Source: a virus. From it: a stretch of 24,938 nucleotides of DNA. The first letter of the stretch is position 1. Each line of letters begins with the position of its first letter. The stretch spans positions 1 to 24,938 of IMG/VR virus record IMGVR_UViG_3300015360_000187. One strand, 5' to 3'. A program made the translations under genes and the position numbers. The notes under the pieces are model-generated. The model saw nothing but the letters and a program-made list of their open reading frames with translations. It made no database searches and was not told where the DNA came from. This document shows positions 4,802-13,790 of this stretch, in pieces.

Positions 4802-5374
4802 ATGGATGAAGTCATCGAAGGTCGCAAGTACATCCGCGTTGAGCCCAGCGACCCCAATCGCTGCACCTCCATCGCCATCAACGGCGATCAGTGTGTTTTC
4901 CAGGCCGCAAAAGACCCACGTGACGACACGCGGTTCACGGAGAAGTGCCACCTGCATGGTCACTTCGCTGCCGCCAGGCTCAAAAAGGAAGCAAAGAAGC
5001 TCTACTTCGTCGACAAGTATCGTGCTAGGATCGACCGACTCAGTGACCCTGAGACCGGGACCAACCTCGATGAAGAGCTCGGGATCCTCCGCATGATGCT
5101 GGAGGAAGTCCTCAACAAGTACAGTGACATCGAGCTCATCACGCAGTCTGGTCAAGTGACCGCTATCATCCGCGACATCAGGGACACCCTCGTCGCGAAC
5201 AAGAAGCTCAAGTCTGCGATGGGCGAGCTGCTCGATCGCGGCACGATGAACCGCCTGTGTGATCAGCTGTTGCTGGTCATGTCCAAGTATGTCCCGACGG
5301 ACAAGCTGGACCTCGTCTCCGCTTCCGTGGCTGAGGCCATCGCGACCGCAGTCGCCAACCGCATGGGAGATTAA
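4802..5374 (+). CDS. Cys/His-motif protein, possible small terminase-like protein
   Basis: A 190-residue protein. The ATG at 4802 follows AAAGGTG; a GTG-initiated extension upstream runs through repeat sequence and was not used. C21, C31, C49 and H52 (RCTS...GDQC...EKCHLHG) resemble the degenerate 'RC...G.QC...C..HG' zinc motif seen in small phage proteins often found next to terminases. Residues about 90-185 are predicted mostly helical. It opens the rightward operon two bases before the next gene. The DNA-binding role is inferred; the large terminase is 5 kb away rather than adjacent, which weakens the terminase link. Confidence 0.45.
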   Translation: MDEVIEGRKYIRVEPSDPNRCTSIAINGDQCVFQAAKDPRDDTRFTEKCHLHGHFAAARLKKEAKKLYFVDKYRARIDRLSDPETGTNLDEELGILRMMLEEVLNKYSDIELITQSGQVTAIIRDIRDTLVANKKLKSAMGELLDRGTMNRLCDQLLLVMSKYVPTDKLDLVSASVAEAIATAVANRMGD

Positions 5375-5375
5375 C

Positions 5376-5789
5376 ATGGCATCCGCTCTCTACCCGCTCT
5401 TCAAGCAGAAGCTCCTCAGCCAAGTCGACGCGATCGACTTCGACGCGGACACGATCCGCTGCATCTTCGTCACCTCGTCGTACACCTACAGCACGGCACA
5501 CGACTTCTTCGCCGACCTGACCAGCACCCAGGGCGACGGCGGCACCGGGCGCGCCAACGGTGAGCAGCTGATCACTCCGACGCTGACGAACGGCGTCCTC
5601 GATGCGGACGACACCGTGTTCGCGTCCGTGTCCATCACCAGTGCGAACGCGATCATCCTCTACAAGGACACTGGTGTTGACGGCACCAGCCCGCTGATCG
5701 CTTACATCGACGGAATCTCGTTCTCCGTGACGGCCGGGCAAGTCACGATCCAGTGGGATGCCGGGGCCTCGAAGATCTTCGCCCTCTAA
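5376..5789 (+). CDS. Phage virion protein, 'ALYP...KIF-L' family (copy 1)
   Basis: A 137-residue protein starting one base after the previous stop. It opens ASALYPLFKQ and ends ASKIFAL. It shares with the product of 13787-14179 the ordered landmarks ALYP, a 'D.DADTI/ADDI' stretch, 'Y.Y...HD.FADLT', 'DADDT', 'LIAYIDG' and the terminal 'KIF-L', so the two are paralogues. The pattern is one I know from small structural proteins of tailed phages, usually of unassigned role (decoration or tail-associated). It is probably beta-rich and cytoplasmic until assembled. Confidence 0.6.
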   Translation: MASALYPLFKQKLLSQVDAIDFDADTIRCIFVTSSYTYSTAHDFFADLTSTQGDGGTGRANGEQLITPTLTNGVLDADDTVFASVSITSANAIILYKDTGVDGTSPLIAYIDGISFSVTAGQVTIQWDAGASKIFAL

Positions 5790-5814
5790 CCAGGAAACGC
5801 TAACCAGGAAACGC
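5787..5814 (+). repeat. Tandem duplication of a 14-bp ribosome-site segment
   Basis: TAACCAGGAAACGC occurs at 5787-5800 and immediately again at 5801-5814, ahead of the ATG at 5817. The first copy overlaps the stop codon of the previous gene. Each copy carries AGGAA; only the second is well spaced. Confidence 0.9.
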
Positions 5815-5816
5815 TA

Positions 5817-7760
5817 ATGATCACCGGGACGGACCGAGGCACGGGCACTAACATCACGAGTGCCCTGACCTTCACCTTGAGCCCGGCGAGCAACTTTGCC
5901 GCCGGGTCCATGGCCGTCCTGTGTCTCTCGGTTGACAACTCTGACGCGTCAGGCGCAGCGCACTCCACGTTCACGGTCACCGACACGCTCGGGAACACGT
6001 GGACGCGCCGCGTGTCTCCTCTCTACGACCCTGGTGCAGCCAGCGCTGGCGTCGAGGGTGCCATCTTCACGACTCCGATGAACGGAGGGACCCTCGCCAC
6101 CGGCACGGTGATCACCGTTACCTTTGACGCGACCTGTGCCCAGAAGGTCTGGACGTTGATGGAGGTCATCCCGACCTCTACTAACTATGCCATCTCTTTT
6201 GTAACTAGCGGCGTGAACACTGGTGCAGCTGCAACAGCTCCGACCGTCACTACTGGTTCAATCACGTCCGGCAACATGGTCATCGGCTGCCTGCACAACG
6301 AATACGGCACCGCGCAGACGGTGACCGGAGATGCGGATGCCACGAATGGCAGCTGGTCCACTCAGCAGACGACCGAGAGCGGATCGACAGCAGCTGGCCA
6401 GTCCATCTCATCCCAACGCAAGGTAGTCACCTCTACCGCAACCCAGACCTACAACCCGACTCTCGGCACGTCCTCGGACGTGATCCTCAGCTACATCGTC
6501 CTGACTGAGCTAGCAAACCCAAAGCCCGCGAGCATCGCCTCCACTGCAGCACTTGGCGCGGCTGTCACCAAGCTTGCAACCAAGCCCGCGTCTGTCGCTG
6601 CGACTGCTGCCTTCGGCACCGTGTCTCTCCGTATCAGGTCGACGCCAGCAAGCATCGCTGCAGGTTTCAGCGTCGGCACACCGACGGTGCTCACTACAGG
6701 TGAGACGGTTTCCCCGACCTCCATTGCATCGACTGCCTCCGTCGGCACGACGCTGCTGGGTCTGACTCCGACGCCAACTGGCATTACAGCTGCAGCAAGC
6801 ATCGGTACGTCAGCAACCAAGCTGGTCATTTTCACGCCTGGGATGCCTTCCCAGACCACGTTTGGTTCATCCACTGTCCAGCTACGTGCGACACCGAGCA
6901 GCATCGCTACGACCGCCACGCTTGGCACCGTGTCGATCGTCGCACGCAGCGTCGCACTCAGTATCACACCAAGCGCCAGCGTTGGCACGCCTGCCATTCT
7001 CAACACGCTGCTGCCTGCGTCCGTCGCGTCAACGACGACACTTGGCACGCCGGTCATCGAAGACACGATGTTCGTGCACCCGAACGGCATCGCGTCCACG
7101 GCAACGCTCGGCACAACAACTGTCCTCAACGCGATGCTGCCGAGCAGCATCGCCCCAACGTCTACGCTCGGTGCGGTCACTACGACGATTCGAGTGCTGC
7201 CGAGCAGCATCGCGCCAAGCAGTACGCTTGGTACAACAACTGTCCTCAACGCGATGCTGCCAAGCAGCATCGCGCCGACCGTCACGTTTGGTGCGCCGTC
7301 TCTTGCGCTGCGGGCGTTGCTAGCTTCGATCACTTCGGCGTCCGCGGTCGGGGCGTCTGGCCCGAACCTCATCACGCCGGTGACTTCCATCGCTCCGAGC
7401 AGCACGCTCGGCACTGTCGAGCGGTTCCTGGCCCTGCTCCCTGCGGCTATTGCACCGACGACCGTCCTTGGTGCAGCCACGCTGCGCCTACCTGTGTTGC
7501 CGGGTAGCGTCTCATCGACGTCTAGCATCGGTACCGCGGCTACCGTCAACACGCTGAAGCCAGCAGCCGTCGCATCGACTTCAACGCTCGGGTCGCCCAC
7601 GATCGACAGTGGCGACACGGTATGCAATCCAGTCGGCATCGCTTCAAGCGCAACGCTTGGTGTGCCAAAGCCGGCTACTGTCATCAACGTGTTGAGCATC
7701 GAGTCCACTGCAGTCATCAACGTGTTGCATCTGCGCCCGAACCCGAGCCTGAGGAGGTAA
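5817..7760 (+). CDS. Large 20-residue-repeat virion protein, probable tail appendage
   Basis: A 647-residue protein. Residues 1-230 form a beta-rich domain (jelly-roll-like: GSMAVLCLSVDNSD, TDTLGNTWTR, SGNMVIGC). From about residue 232 to 640 there are about 19 repeats of close to 20 residues, consensus (L/N)xxx-P-x-S-I-A-x-T-x-T-L-G-T-x-x-x-L. Such a period with hydrophobic and small residues at fixed places suggests a beta-solenoid or fibrous shaft. At DNA level one stretch is repeated nearly exactly at 7112 and 7232, a recent duplication. The protein at 14632-15693 has a similar period. A fibre or surface role is inferred; similar repeats occur in other phage structural proteins as I recall them. 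Confidence 0.6.
   Translation: MITGTDRGTGTNITSALTFTLSPASNFAAGSMAVLCLSVDNSDASGAAHSTFTVTDTLGNTWTRRVSPLYDPGAASAGVEGAIFTTPMNGGTLATGTVITVTFDATCAQKVWTLMEVIPTSTNYAISFVTSGVNTGAAATAPTVTTGSITSGNMVIGCLHNEYGTAQTVTGDADATNGSWSTQQTTESGSTAAGQSISSQRKVVTSTATQTYNPTLGTSSDVILSYIVLTELANPKPASIASTAALGAAVTKLATKPASVAATAAFGTVSLRIRSTPASIAAGFSVGTPTVLTTGETVSPTSIASTASVGTTLLGLTPTPTGITAAASIGTSATKLVIFTPGMPSQTTFGSSTVQLRATPSSIATTATLGTVSIVARSVALSITPSASVGTPAILNTLLPASVASTTTLGTPVIEDTMFVHPNGIASTATLGTTTVLNAMLPSSIAPTSTLGAVTTTIRVLPSSIAPSSTLGTTTVLNAMLPSSIAPTVTFGAPSLALRALLASITSASAVGASGPNLITPVTSIAPSSTLGTVERFLALLPAAIAPTTVLGAATLRLPVLPGSVSSTSSIGTAATVNTLKPAAVASTSTLGSPTIDSGDTVCNPVGIASSATLGVPKPATVINVLSIESTAVINVLHLRPNPSLRR
6515..7720 (+). repeat. 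60-bp coding repeat region of the 647-aa protein
   Basis: About 19 diverged copies of a 60-bp unit; the best conserved lie between 7110 and 7280. Boundaries are approximate. This periodicity also makes the opposite strand open for a long stretch. Confidence 0.8.
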
Positions 7761-7762
7761 CA

Positions 7763-8386
7763 ATGACGTTCCCCACAAACATCTGGGACGGGTTCACCCG
7801 CAACCGACCGCGTGTTGACACCGTCGCTGGAGCCGACGCGTTCGACTTCGAGGAGATCCGCGACGAGCTGATTGCCACGCAGTCTTTCTTGCTCAATCAG
7901 CCTCGGAGCCTCCCCATCCCGCTGGCTGCGATCACCCGCGAAGATGGCACTGCGTTGACGAAGCAGGCCACGGACGTGGCTGGCTTCGCACAGCTGTCCA
8001 ACAAGGAACAAGTCATCCTGATCCCCGTGGACTGCAGCGCTGGTGAGCAGCTCGGATTCAGTGCCCCGCTTCCACGGGACCTGGACACCAGCAAGGACAT
8101 CTCCCTCAAGGTGCTCATAGGCAAGGCCACGGATCTTGACGCTCTCACCCTCGATGCCGAGGCCTACCTGTGCGCTGCCGGCGACGTGCAGAACGCCGAT
8201 GCGCAGTCGACTGCAGCGATGACGATCACGGCTACGCCGTCCGTGCTGACCTTCACCGTCCTCGCTGCAAGCCTCCTCACGCTCCCCTCCACCCTGACCG
8301 CCATCCTCCTGCTCGGAGGCGTGAACGATGGGGACGAGGTCAACATCTACGGCGTATGGCTCGAATACGCTGCAAAGGCGGCTTAA
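7763..8386 (+). CDS. Phage virion structural protein
   Basis: A 207-residue protein. The ATG at 7763 follows GAGGAGG. The N-terminal third is mixed helical; the rest is beta-rich with PVDCSAGEQLGFSAPLPRDL, SKDISLKVLIGK and a closing EVNIYGVWLEY. This arrangement matches a jelly-roll-like structural protein common in tailed phages, function unassigned. It sits between the repeat protein and the signal-peptide protein, and ends one base before the next start. Confidence 0.55.
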   Translation: MTFPTNIWDGFTRNRPRVDTVAGADAFDFEEIRDELIATQSFLLNQPRSLPIPLAAITREDGTALTKQATDVAGFAQLSNKEQVILIPVDCSAGEQLGFSAPLPRDLDTSKDISLKVLIGKATDLDALTLDAEAYLCAAGDVQNADAQSTAAMTITATPSVLTFTVLAASLLTLPSTLTAILLLGGVNDGDEVNIYGVWLEYAAKAA

Positions 8387-8387
8387 C

Positions 8388-9638
8388 GTGAAGCAAATCG
8401 TCGCAATGTTCCTGCTGTCGTGCAGCGTCGCATTCGCACAGCAGCCCATCCGCATCGTGGACGACTTCAACATCTCGGCGACGTCCAACGTCGCCTTCAT
8501 CTCGACGCTGACGCCCGTCCCTGACTCAGTCGTCTACAGGGTCTCCATTGCCCTGAGCGGCACAAACAGCGTCGTCAACCTCATCACAGCACAAGGCAGC
8601 ACGTCCTTCACGCAGAATCTGCGTGAGGATGGCGAGGCGCTCGTTGCTGGTCGCCGTTACGTGCTGTCCTTCGCGGCATCCAATGGGCGGACTTACCGCC
8701 TGGCCTGTGCCACGACGACCACGGTCGCTGAGATCATCGTGGAAGAGGTCCGCACGGCCATCGGAGTCGCGATGAGCCGTACTTCCAGTGCTGCTGCTGC
8801 CGCGTTCGACGTGACTGCCGACCGGACCGGCACCGGCAGTTGGACGGGTGCGTCGGGTAAGTCGTACACCACGACTGGTGCCGGTGACCTGGTCTCTGGC
8901 GATGACCTGACGGTTGCCGATGACGCTATCATTACGGACTTGATGACTTCGTCCAACGTCAAGCGCGGGACCGGCACCCCGGAGAGTGCGATCACGGGGA
9001 GCATCGGGGACGTCTACCAGCGCACGGACGGGTCGACGTCGACCACGCTCTACATCAAGGAGAGCGGCACGGCGACCAACACGGGTTGGGTCGCGGTCGG
9101 TGCGGCCTCCTCGACGGGCTGGTCCAAGGCCCTGCACGCTAGTTACGGGATCAGCCCTATCGGGTCGGCGGTGCCTGCGCCGCCGGGCATGATCTCGGTC
9201 CAGGGGCGCATGACGGCCGGATTCGCCACGGCCCCGTCGACGCAGGAGGCTCTCGACTTCGAGACGTCGATCTCCGAGTCCTACAACTCCGTGAATACGA
9301 TCACGGTCGAAATCGACTGGATCTCGCGCACCGCTGACATCGGCACGGGCGGCGTGACCACGGGTGATGTGATCTGGGACGTGGCCGTCGAGCGCATGAC
9401 CGACGGCGCGCTGGACCTCGACTCGACCGGCTTCGACACGGCCAAGGCCACGAGCGCCACGACGACGTCAGGCACCGCCGGCATCGTGGTCACGTCCTCC
9501 CTCACGCTGACGCAGGCCGAGGCCGACGACGTGACGGCGGGCGACCTCGTGATCCTGCGCCTGCGACGGGACATCGACGCGGCGGGCGACACCATGGCAG
9601 CGGACGCGAACGTGCTCGCGGTTCGGCTGAAGCAGTGA
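8388..9638 (+). CDS. Virion-like beta protein with an N-terminal Sec signal peptide
   Basis: A 416-residue protein starting at GTG 8388, one base after the previous stop, with AAAGGCGG upstream. Residues 1-17 (MKQIVAMFLLSCSVAFA) look like a classical signal peptide ending AFA before QQ. Next comes a beta-rich domain to about 130, then a linker with GSIGDVYQRTDG near 204 followed by TTLYIKESGT...TGW, a motif common in phage tail-fibre and appendage proteins. Residues about 265-416 form a second beta-sandwich (VIWDVAVERM, GDLVILRLRRDID, DTMAADA). It overlaps the next gene by GTGA. A secreted or membrane-passing virion protein is unusual; the start could also be misread. Confidence 0.55.
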   Translation: MKQIVAMFLLSCSVAFAQQPIRIVDDFNISATSNVAFISTLTPVPDSVVYRVSIALSGTNSVVNLITAQGSTSFTQNLREDGEALVAGRRYVLSFAASNGRTYRLACATTTTVAEIIVEEVRTAIGVAMSRTSSAAAAAFDVTADRTGTGSWTGASGKSYTTTGAGDLVSGDDLTVADDAIITDLMTSSNVKRGTGTPESAITGSIGDVYQRTDGSTSTTLYIKESGTATNTGWVAVGAASSTGWSKALHASYGISPIGSAVPAPPGMISVQGRMTAGFATAPSTQEALDFETSISESYNSVNTITVEIDWISRTADIGTGGVTTGDVIWDVAVERMTDGALDLDSTGFDTAKATSATTTSGTAGIVVTSSLTLTQAEADDVTAGDLVILRLRRDIDAAGDTMAADANVLAVRLKQ

Positions 9639-10372
9639 GCCTCCTTCGAGCGTTCCTGATCGCTGTGCTGGCTGCGACGTTCGTACTGCCGTTCAACGCG
9701 CTCGCGGCACGGAGCCAGGACGCGACGACGGACGTCACCGCGCTCATCTCCGCGAACCTTCCGGTGACGGGACCTCCGTTCACCATGGCCTGCTGGTTCA
9801 AGGCACCGGACAACGCCGTCGAGCATTCGCTCATGTTTCTTGGGACTGCCGGTAGCAACTTCCAGTATCACTGCTGGCTCACTGCCAGCGGTAACGTGTC
9901 TGGCAACCCGCTCACCTTCTACGCCGCCGATACGAGCAACACCGCGGTGACGGTCACAAACTACAACACCGACAACGTGACGTGGCAGCACGCCTGCGCC
10001 GTCGGGACGTCCACCACCAACCGCCGAGTCTATCTCAACGGGGTGTCAAGCAGCTTGAGCAGCACCCTACGTGCGCCTGGAGCGCAGAACAGGTTCATGG
10101 TCGGGAACGCAGCGCTCGTCTCCACGAACACCGGCAACGGGCAGTCGGTCGCGCACGCGGCGGTCTGGAATGTCGCGCTGACCGCGACGGAGGTCGCCAA
10201 CCTGGCCGCAGGCAGGCATCCCTACACGGTGCGGCCGGACGCGCTCGTCTACTACTCGCCCTGCGAGGGCGACACGACGAACGAGGTCGACATGGTCGCC
10301 AACAGGTCCACGACCACGACGAGCAGCGACAAGGCCCCGCAGCCGCCGCTCCTTCGTGGTGGCCGGAGGTAA
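9635..10372 (+). CDS. LamG / concanavalin A-like lectin domain protein with signal peptide
   Basis: A 245-residue protein starting at GTG inside the GTGA overlap with the previous gene. Residues 1-24 (LLRAFLIAVLAATFVLPF then NALA) form a signal peptide or membrane anchor. Residues about 30-205 fit a LamG-like beta-sandwich: PFTMACWFKAP, MFLGTAG, WQHACAVGTSTTNRRVYLNG, and VWNVALTATEVANLAAG. The fold commonly binds carbohydrates, so receptor or cell-surface binding is inferred. The tail ends PPLLRGGRR. It is the second consecutive exported-looking product in this module. Confidence 0.65.
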   Translation: MSLLRAFLIAVLAATFVLPFNALAARSQDATTDVTALISANLPVTGPPFTMACWFKAPDNAVEHSLMFLGTAGSNFQYHCWLTASGNVSGNPLTFYAADTSNTAVTVTNYNTDNVTWQHACAVGTSTTNRRVYLNGVSSSLSSTLRAPGAQNRFMVGNAALVSTNTGNGQSVAHAAVWNVALTATEVANLAAGRHPYTVRPDALVYYSPCEGDTTNEVDMVANRSTTTTSSDKAPQPPLLRGGRR

Positions 10373-10375
10373 CAC

Positions 10376-12046
10376 GTGTCTAAGCTCCTGACTGACTTCG
10401 CCGACCGGATGATCGCTGGCCTCCAGAAGAAGGCGATCACTACTCCTGCACGATGGGTGCAGGAGTACATCCGCAACGTCGATGGAACGCCGATGTCCTT
10501 CAAGCGTTTCCCTTGGCAGAAGGAGATGATTGACAGCACGGCTCCCCACAATGTCGCAGCCAAGGGCGCGCAGCTGGGGATCTCACACGCTGTCCTCTGC
10601 AGGGGCATGTGTGCCAACGACCTCGAGAAGCGCGATGTATTGTACGTGCTGCCTTCGATGCACCCGCACGGCAGCGACTTCTCCTCCGCCCGCTTCGACA
10701 CGCTGGTCAACGCATCCCCTCACCTCAAGAGCATCTACGATAAGTCCAACGTCGGACACAAGAGTACGAGTACCAACAACTTCTACATCCGTGGCGGTCA
10801 GTCCCGCACGGGTGGCAAGTCGGTTCCCGCTGGCCTGCTCGTGCAGGACGAGATCGACGAGATCCCGCGCGACTTCATCGTCCTCGTCCGTGAGCGACTC
10901 TCCGGCCAGGACTACAAGCAGGAATGGGACATCTCCACTCCCACTATTCCTGATCACGGCATCGACAAGCTCTGGCAGGAGTCGACCCAGGAACACTTCT
11001 GGTTCCCCTGTCCCAGCTGCACGCTGAATGGTAAGTCGCGCTGGATACACCTCACTTACCCTGACTGCCTCGTCATCGTGGGCGATGACCCTGACTCGAC
11101 GAAGCTCCTCACCGAGAGCTACCTCCGGTGTCCCCTCTGCCACGTGAAGATCGAACACAAGTCCAAGCCCGACCTGTTTGTCCCTGCACGATTCATCGCA
11201 GGCGTCGACGGCAAGGAGAAGCGCGGCTTCCACATCAATCAGCTGTACAGCACCACCGTGACGCCGGGCGAAGTCGCCGCATCTGCGACGCGTGCTGAGT
11301 TCAGCGACCTGGAGAAGCAGGAGTTCCTGAACTCGAAGATGGGACAGGCTTACGCCAGTGCCGGAAGCAGGATCACGGAAGATGCCGTGAACGCCTGCAA
11401 GTCGAGCCACCTCAATGGTGCGACACGCAGGACACACGATGTCGTCACGATGGGTGTCGACGTTGGTGCCTGGCTGCACTATGAGATCGACGAGTGGCAC
11501 ATCGGCGACACGGTTGGTAACGACGTGAACTCCAACAGCACTCCGCGAGTCCTCAAGACCGGCAAGGTCAGGAGCTTCGAAGAGCTTGGGACGTTCATGG
11601 TCGAGTTCGGCATCTTGATGTGCGTCGTGGACGCGATGCCAGAGACGCGCAAAGCCTTCGAGTTCTCGCAGCAGTTCTGGGGCTGGGTTCGCATGTGCTA
11701 CTACGCACAGGGCGTCACCGGCAAGATGTTGAACGAGACCAAGTGGGGCAACGGCGAGCCGATCATCAACGTCAACCGCACGTCGTGGATGGACCAGGCC
11801 CTTGGTCGCTTCAAGGTCAAGAAGATCCTCCTGCCGATGGATGTTCCGTTCGAGTACGTGGAGCACATCAAGACTCCCTCTCGCATCTGGACACGCAACA
11901 AAGACGGCAATCCGGTGGCTTCATGGAAGACGCCGGATAATAAGCATGACCATCACGCACACGCACGCACTTACGCAGAGATTGCCCTCCCCCTGGCGCT
12001 GAGCGTCGGGACGAACGAGGACATCGGGAGCCCAATGGATGATTAA
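10376..12046 (+). CDS. terL: Terminase large subunit, lambda gpA type
   Basis: A 556-residue packaging motor: N-terminal ATPase and C-terminal nuclease. The GTG at 10376 follows GGAGGT. The ATP site is deviant like lambda gpA: K63-GAQLGIS, with the lysine at the N-terminal side of the loop; the Walker B is LLVQDEID (D158, E159). STPTIPDHGIDKLW with CPSC (212-215) and CPLC (252-255) make the zinc-ribbon insert of gpA relatives. Nuclease candidates are D362 (MGVDVG), D419 (VVDAM) and D525 (KHDHHAHA). Length is somewhat below lambda gpA. It overlaps the portal gene by 8 bases. Its place after several virion accessory genes is unusual. Confidence 0.92.
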   Translation: MSKLLTDFADRMIAGLQKKAITTPARWVQEYIRNVDGTPMSFKRFPWQKEMIDSTAPHNVAAKGAQLGISHAVLCRGMCANDLEKRDVLYVLPSMHPHGSDFSSARFDTLVNASPHLKSIYDKSNVGHKSTSTNNFYIRGGQSRTGGKSVPAGLLVQDEIDEIPRDFIVLVRERLSGQDYKQEWDISTPTIPDHGIDKLWQESTQEHFWFPCPSCTLNGKSRWIHLTYPDCLVIVGDDPDSTKLLTESYLRCPLCHVKIEHKSKPDLFVPARFIAGVDGKEKRGFHINQLYSTTVTPGEVAASATRAEFSDLEKQEFLNSKMGQAYASAGSRITEDAVNACKSSHLNGATRRTHDVVTMGVDVGAWLHYEIDEWHIGDTVGNDVNSNSTPRVLKTGKVRSFEELGTFMVEFGILMCVVDAMPETRKAFEFSQQFWGWVRMCYYAQGVTGKMLNETKWGNGEPIINVNRTSWMDQALGRFKVKKILLPMDVPFEYVEHIKTPSRIWTRNKDGNPVASWKTPDNKHDHHAHARTYAEIALPLALSVGTNEDIGSPMDD

Positions 12047-13790
12047 GCTCTGCGACATTATCCACCCGGAGGCGATGGCCTGCCAGGTCGAGTGGATGAA
12101 GTGGCGTCTCACTTACGAGGGCGGCGACACGTACATCGACTACTACCTCCGCAAGTTCAAGCGCGAGAAGCAGAACGACTGGAACGAGCGGCGTGCCTTG
12201 ACTTACGTTCCGCCCTTCGCCAAGGAGGGCGTCAACGAAGTCAAGAACGCCGTGTTCCAGCGGCTGAACGACGTGACCCGCAGCGGTGGCAGCCAGAGCT
12301 ACGTCGATGCTTGCAAGGGCCAGAACGGTGGCGTTGACCGCAAGGGTTCGACGATGGCGTCGTTCATCGGACGCACCCTCCTGGCTGAGTTGCTGACGAT
12401 GCGTGAAGTCGGTGTTTGGGTCGACATGCCGTTGCTCCCAGAGGGAGCAACCCTCCTCGATGCTGACGGCAAGCACCCTTACTTGTGCTACTACCGCGTC
12501 GAGGACATCCGCTCCTGGAAGCACGATGACGAAGGGCACCTGACGAGCGTCTTGCTGAAGGAGTGCGTCTACGTAGACGACCCGATGACAGGCCTCCCGA
12601 CGGGCGAGAAGCAGGATGTCTACCGCTTTGCTTCCCTCAAGGACGGCAAGGTCTACATCCGTGTTGAGGACAATGACGGTAACGCAGTCGGTGACCCGCT
12701 GGTCATCGACATCCCGTTCCTGCCCTTCGTCATCTATGAGATCGACCACAGCCTCCTCCAGGACTGCGCCGACATGCAGAAGGCGCTGCTCAACATGGAG
12801 TCGAGCGATGTGTACTGGTGCGTGAAGGCGAACTTCCCCATCTACACTGAGCAGTTCGATCCCCGCCCGGGTGCCAGCGGCACACGCCCTGCACAGCAGG
12901 GACCGAAGCTTACTGTGCCCAATCCGCCGTTTGCTGCCGAAGGCAGCAGCATCCCGGCTGGCCAAGCAAAGGAAGCATCTGAAGGCAAGGACCAGGAAGT
13001 GACGCTCGGCATCACTTCAGGCCGCCGTTACGGCAAGGAGCTTGAGCGCCCTGGCTTCATCCATCCGTCGTCGGAGCCGATCATGGCTTCGATGCAGAAG
13101 GAGCAGAAGATCAAGGAGGACATTAGGCGCTCGATCCACCTAAGCGTCGCGATGCTCGACCCGAACATGGCGTCGGCTGCGTCCAAGGAGATGGACAACG
13201 CCGGGCTGCAGAATGGGCTGCTTGCCATCGGTGCAGCACTTGAGCAGGGCGACCGTGAGGTTGCACGCCTCTGGGCTGCCTACGAACGCAGCCAGCCTTC
13301 CACGATCCGCTACCCTGAAGAGTGGACGATGCAGTCGGATGCGGGTCGCCGCGCCGATGCGCAGGCCCTCTGTAACCTGAAGGACCAGATCCCAAGCCGC
13401 ACCGTGCAGAAGGAAATCCTGAAGCAGGCTGCATGTAAGCTCATTGGCCATAAGGTTGCGCCGGAGGTCCTCGACAAGGGACTTTCGGAGATCGATGCTG
13501 CTCAATGCCTCACGACGAACATCGACGACCTCAAGACGGAGGTCGAGTTGCGCATCGTGAGCGGTGAAACAGCTTCTCGCAACCGTGGTTACCCTGCGGG
13601 TGAACACAAGAAGGCGCTTGCTGAGCAGGCTGAGCAGCTTGCCATCATCGCCATCTCGCAGTCACAGGGAGCCGGGTCGGCACGAGGCGTGCCGGGTGCT
13701 GTTGGCGACAAGGGCAGCTCTAACGAGAAGAAGCTCGATGCCAATGCCACTGGGACTCCGAAGGACAACACCCGTGGGGAGGCACAGTGA
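12039..13790 (+). CDS. Portal protein
   Basis: A 583-residue protein directly downstream of and overlapping the terminase gene, the standard position of the portal, which forms the dodecameric DNA channel at the head vertex. It opens with a helical 'WMKWRLTYEGGDTYIDYYL' stretch typical of one large portal group (DUF4055-like), then the wing-like region VGVWVDMPLLPEGA, YRVEDIRSW and KDGKVYIRVEDNDG, a helical SIHLSVAM...AASKEMDNAG core, and an Ala/Gly/Lys-rich C terminus. It overlaps the next gene by GTGA. Family assignment is from pattern and context, not from a search. Confidence 0.85.
   Translation: MIKLCDIIHPEAMACQVEWMKWRLTYEGGDTYIDYYLRKFKREKQNDWNERRALTYVPPFAKEGVNEVKNAVFQRLNDVTRSGGSQSYVDACKGQNGGVDRKGSTMASFIGRTLLAELLTMREVGVWVDMPLLPEGATLLDADGKHPYLCYYRVEDIRSWKHDDEGHLTSVLLKECVYVDDPMTGLPTGEKQDVYRFASLKDGKVYIRVEDNDGNAVGDPLVIDIPFLPFVIYEIDHSLLQDCADMQKALLNMESSDVYWCVKANFPIYTEQFDPRPGASGTRPAQQGPKLTVPNPPFAAEGSSIPAGQAKEASEGKDQEVTLGITSGRRYGKELERPGFIHPSSEPIMASMQKEQKIKEDIRRSIHLSVAMLDPNMASAASKEMDNAGLQNGLLAIGAALEQGDREVARLWAAYERSQPSTIRYPEEWTMQSDAGRRADAQALCNLKDQIPSRTVQKEILKQAACKLIGHKVAPEVLDKGLSEIDAAQCLTTNIDDLKTEVELRIVSGETASRNRGYPAGEHKKALAEQAEQLAIIAISQSQGAGSARGVPGAVGDKGSSNEKKLDANATGTPKDNTRGEAQ

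Noticed and set aside
4487-5377. 296-codon antisense frame containing repeated FGDKVAWPFGVKLLC
   Set aside because: Created by the 45-bp repeats and by the opposite strand of the 4802 gene; the repeated peptide is a by-product of the iterons.
6491-8500. 669-codon antisense open frame
   Set aside because: Mirrors the 60-bp coding repeat and GC-rich codon pattern of the forward genes; no ribosome site; crosses two forward genes with good starts.
10583-11866. 427-codon frame antisense to the terminase
   Set aside because: The forward strand carries all terminase motifs; no support for the reverse product.
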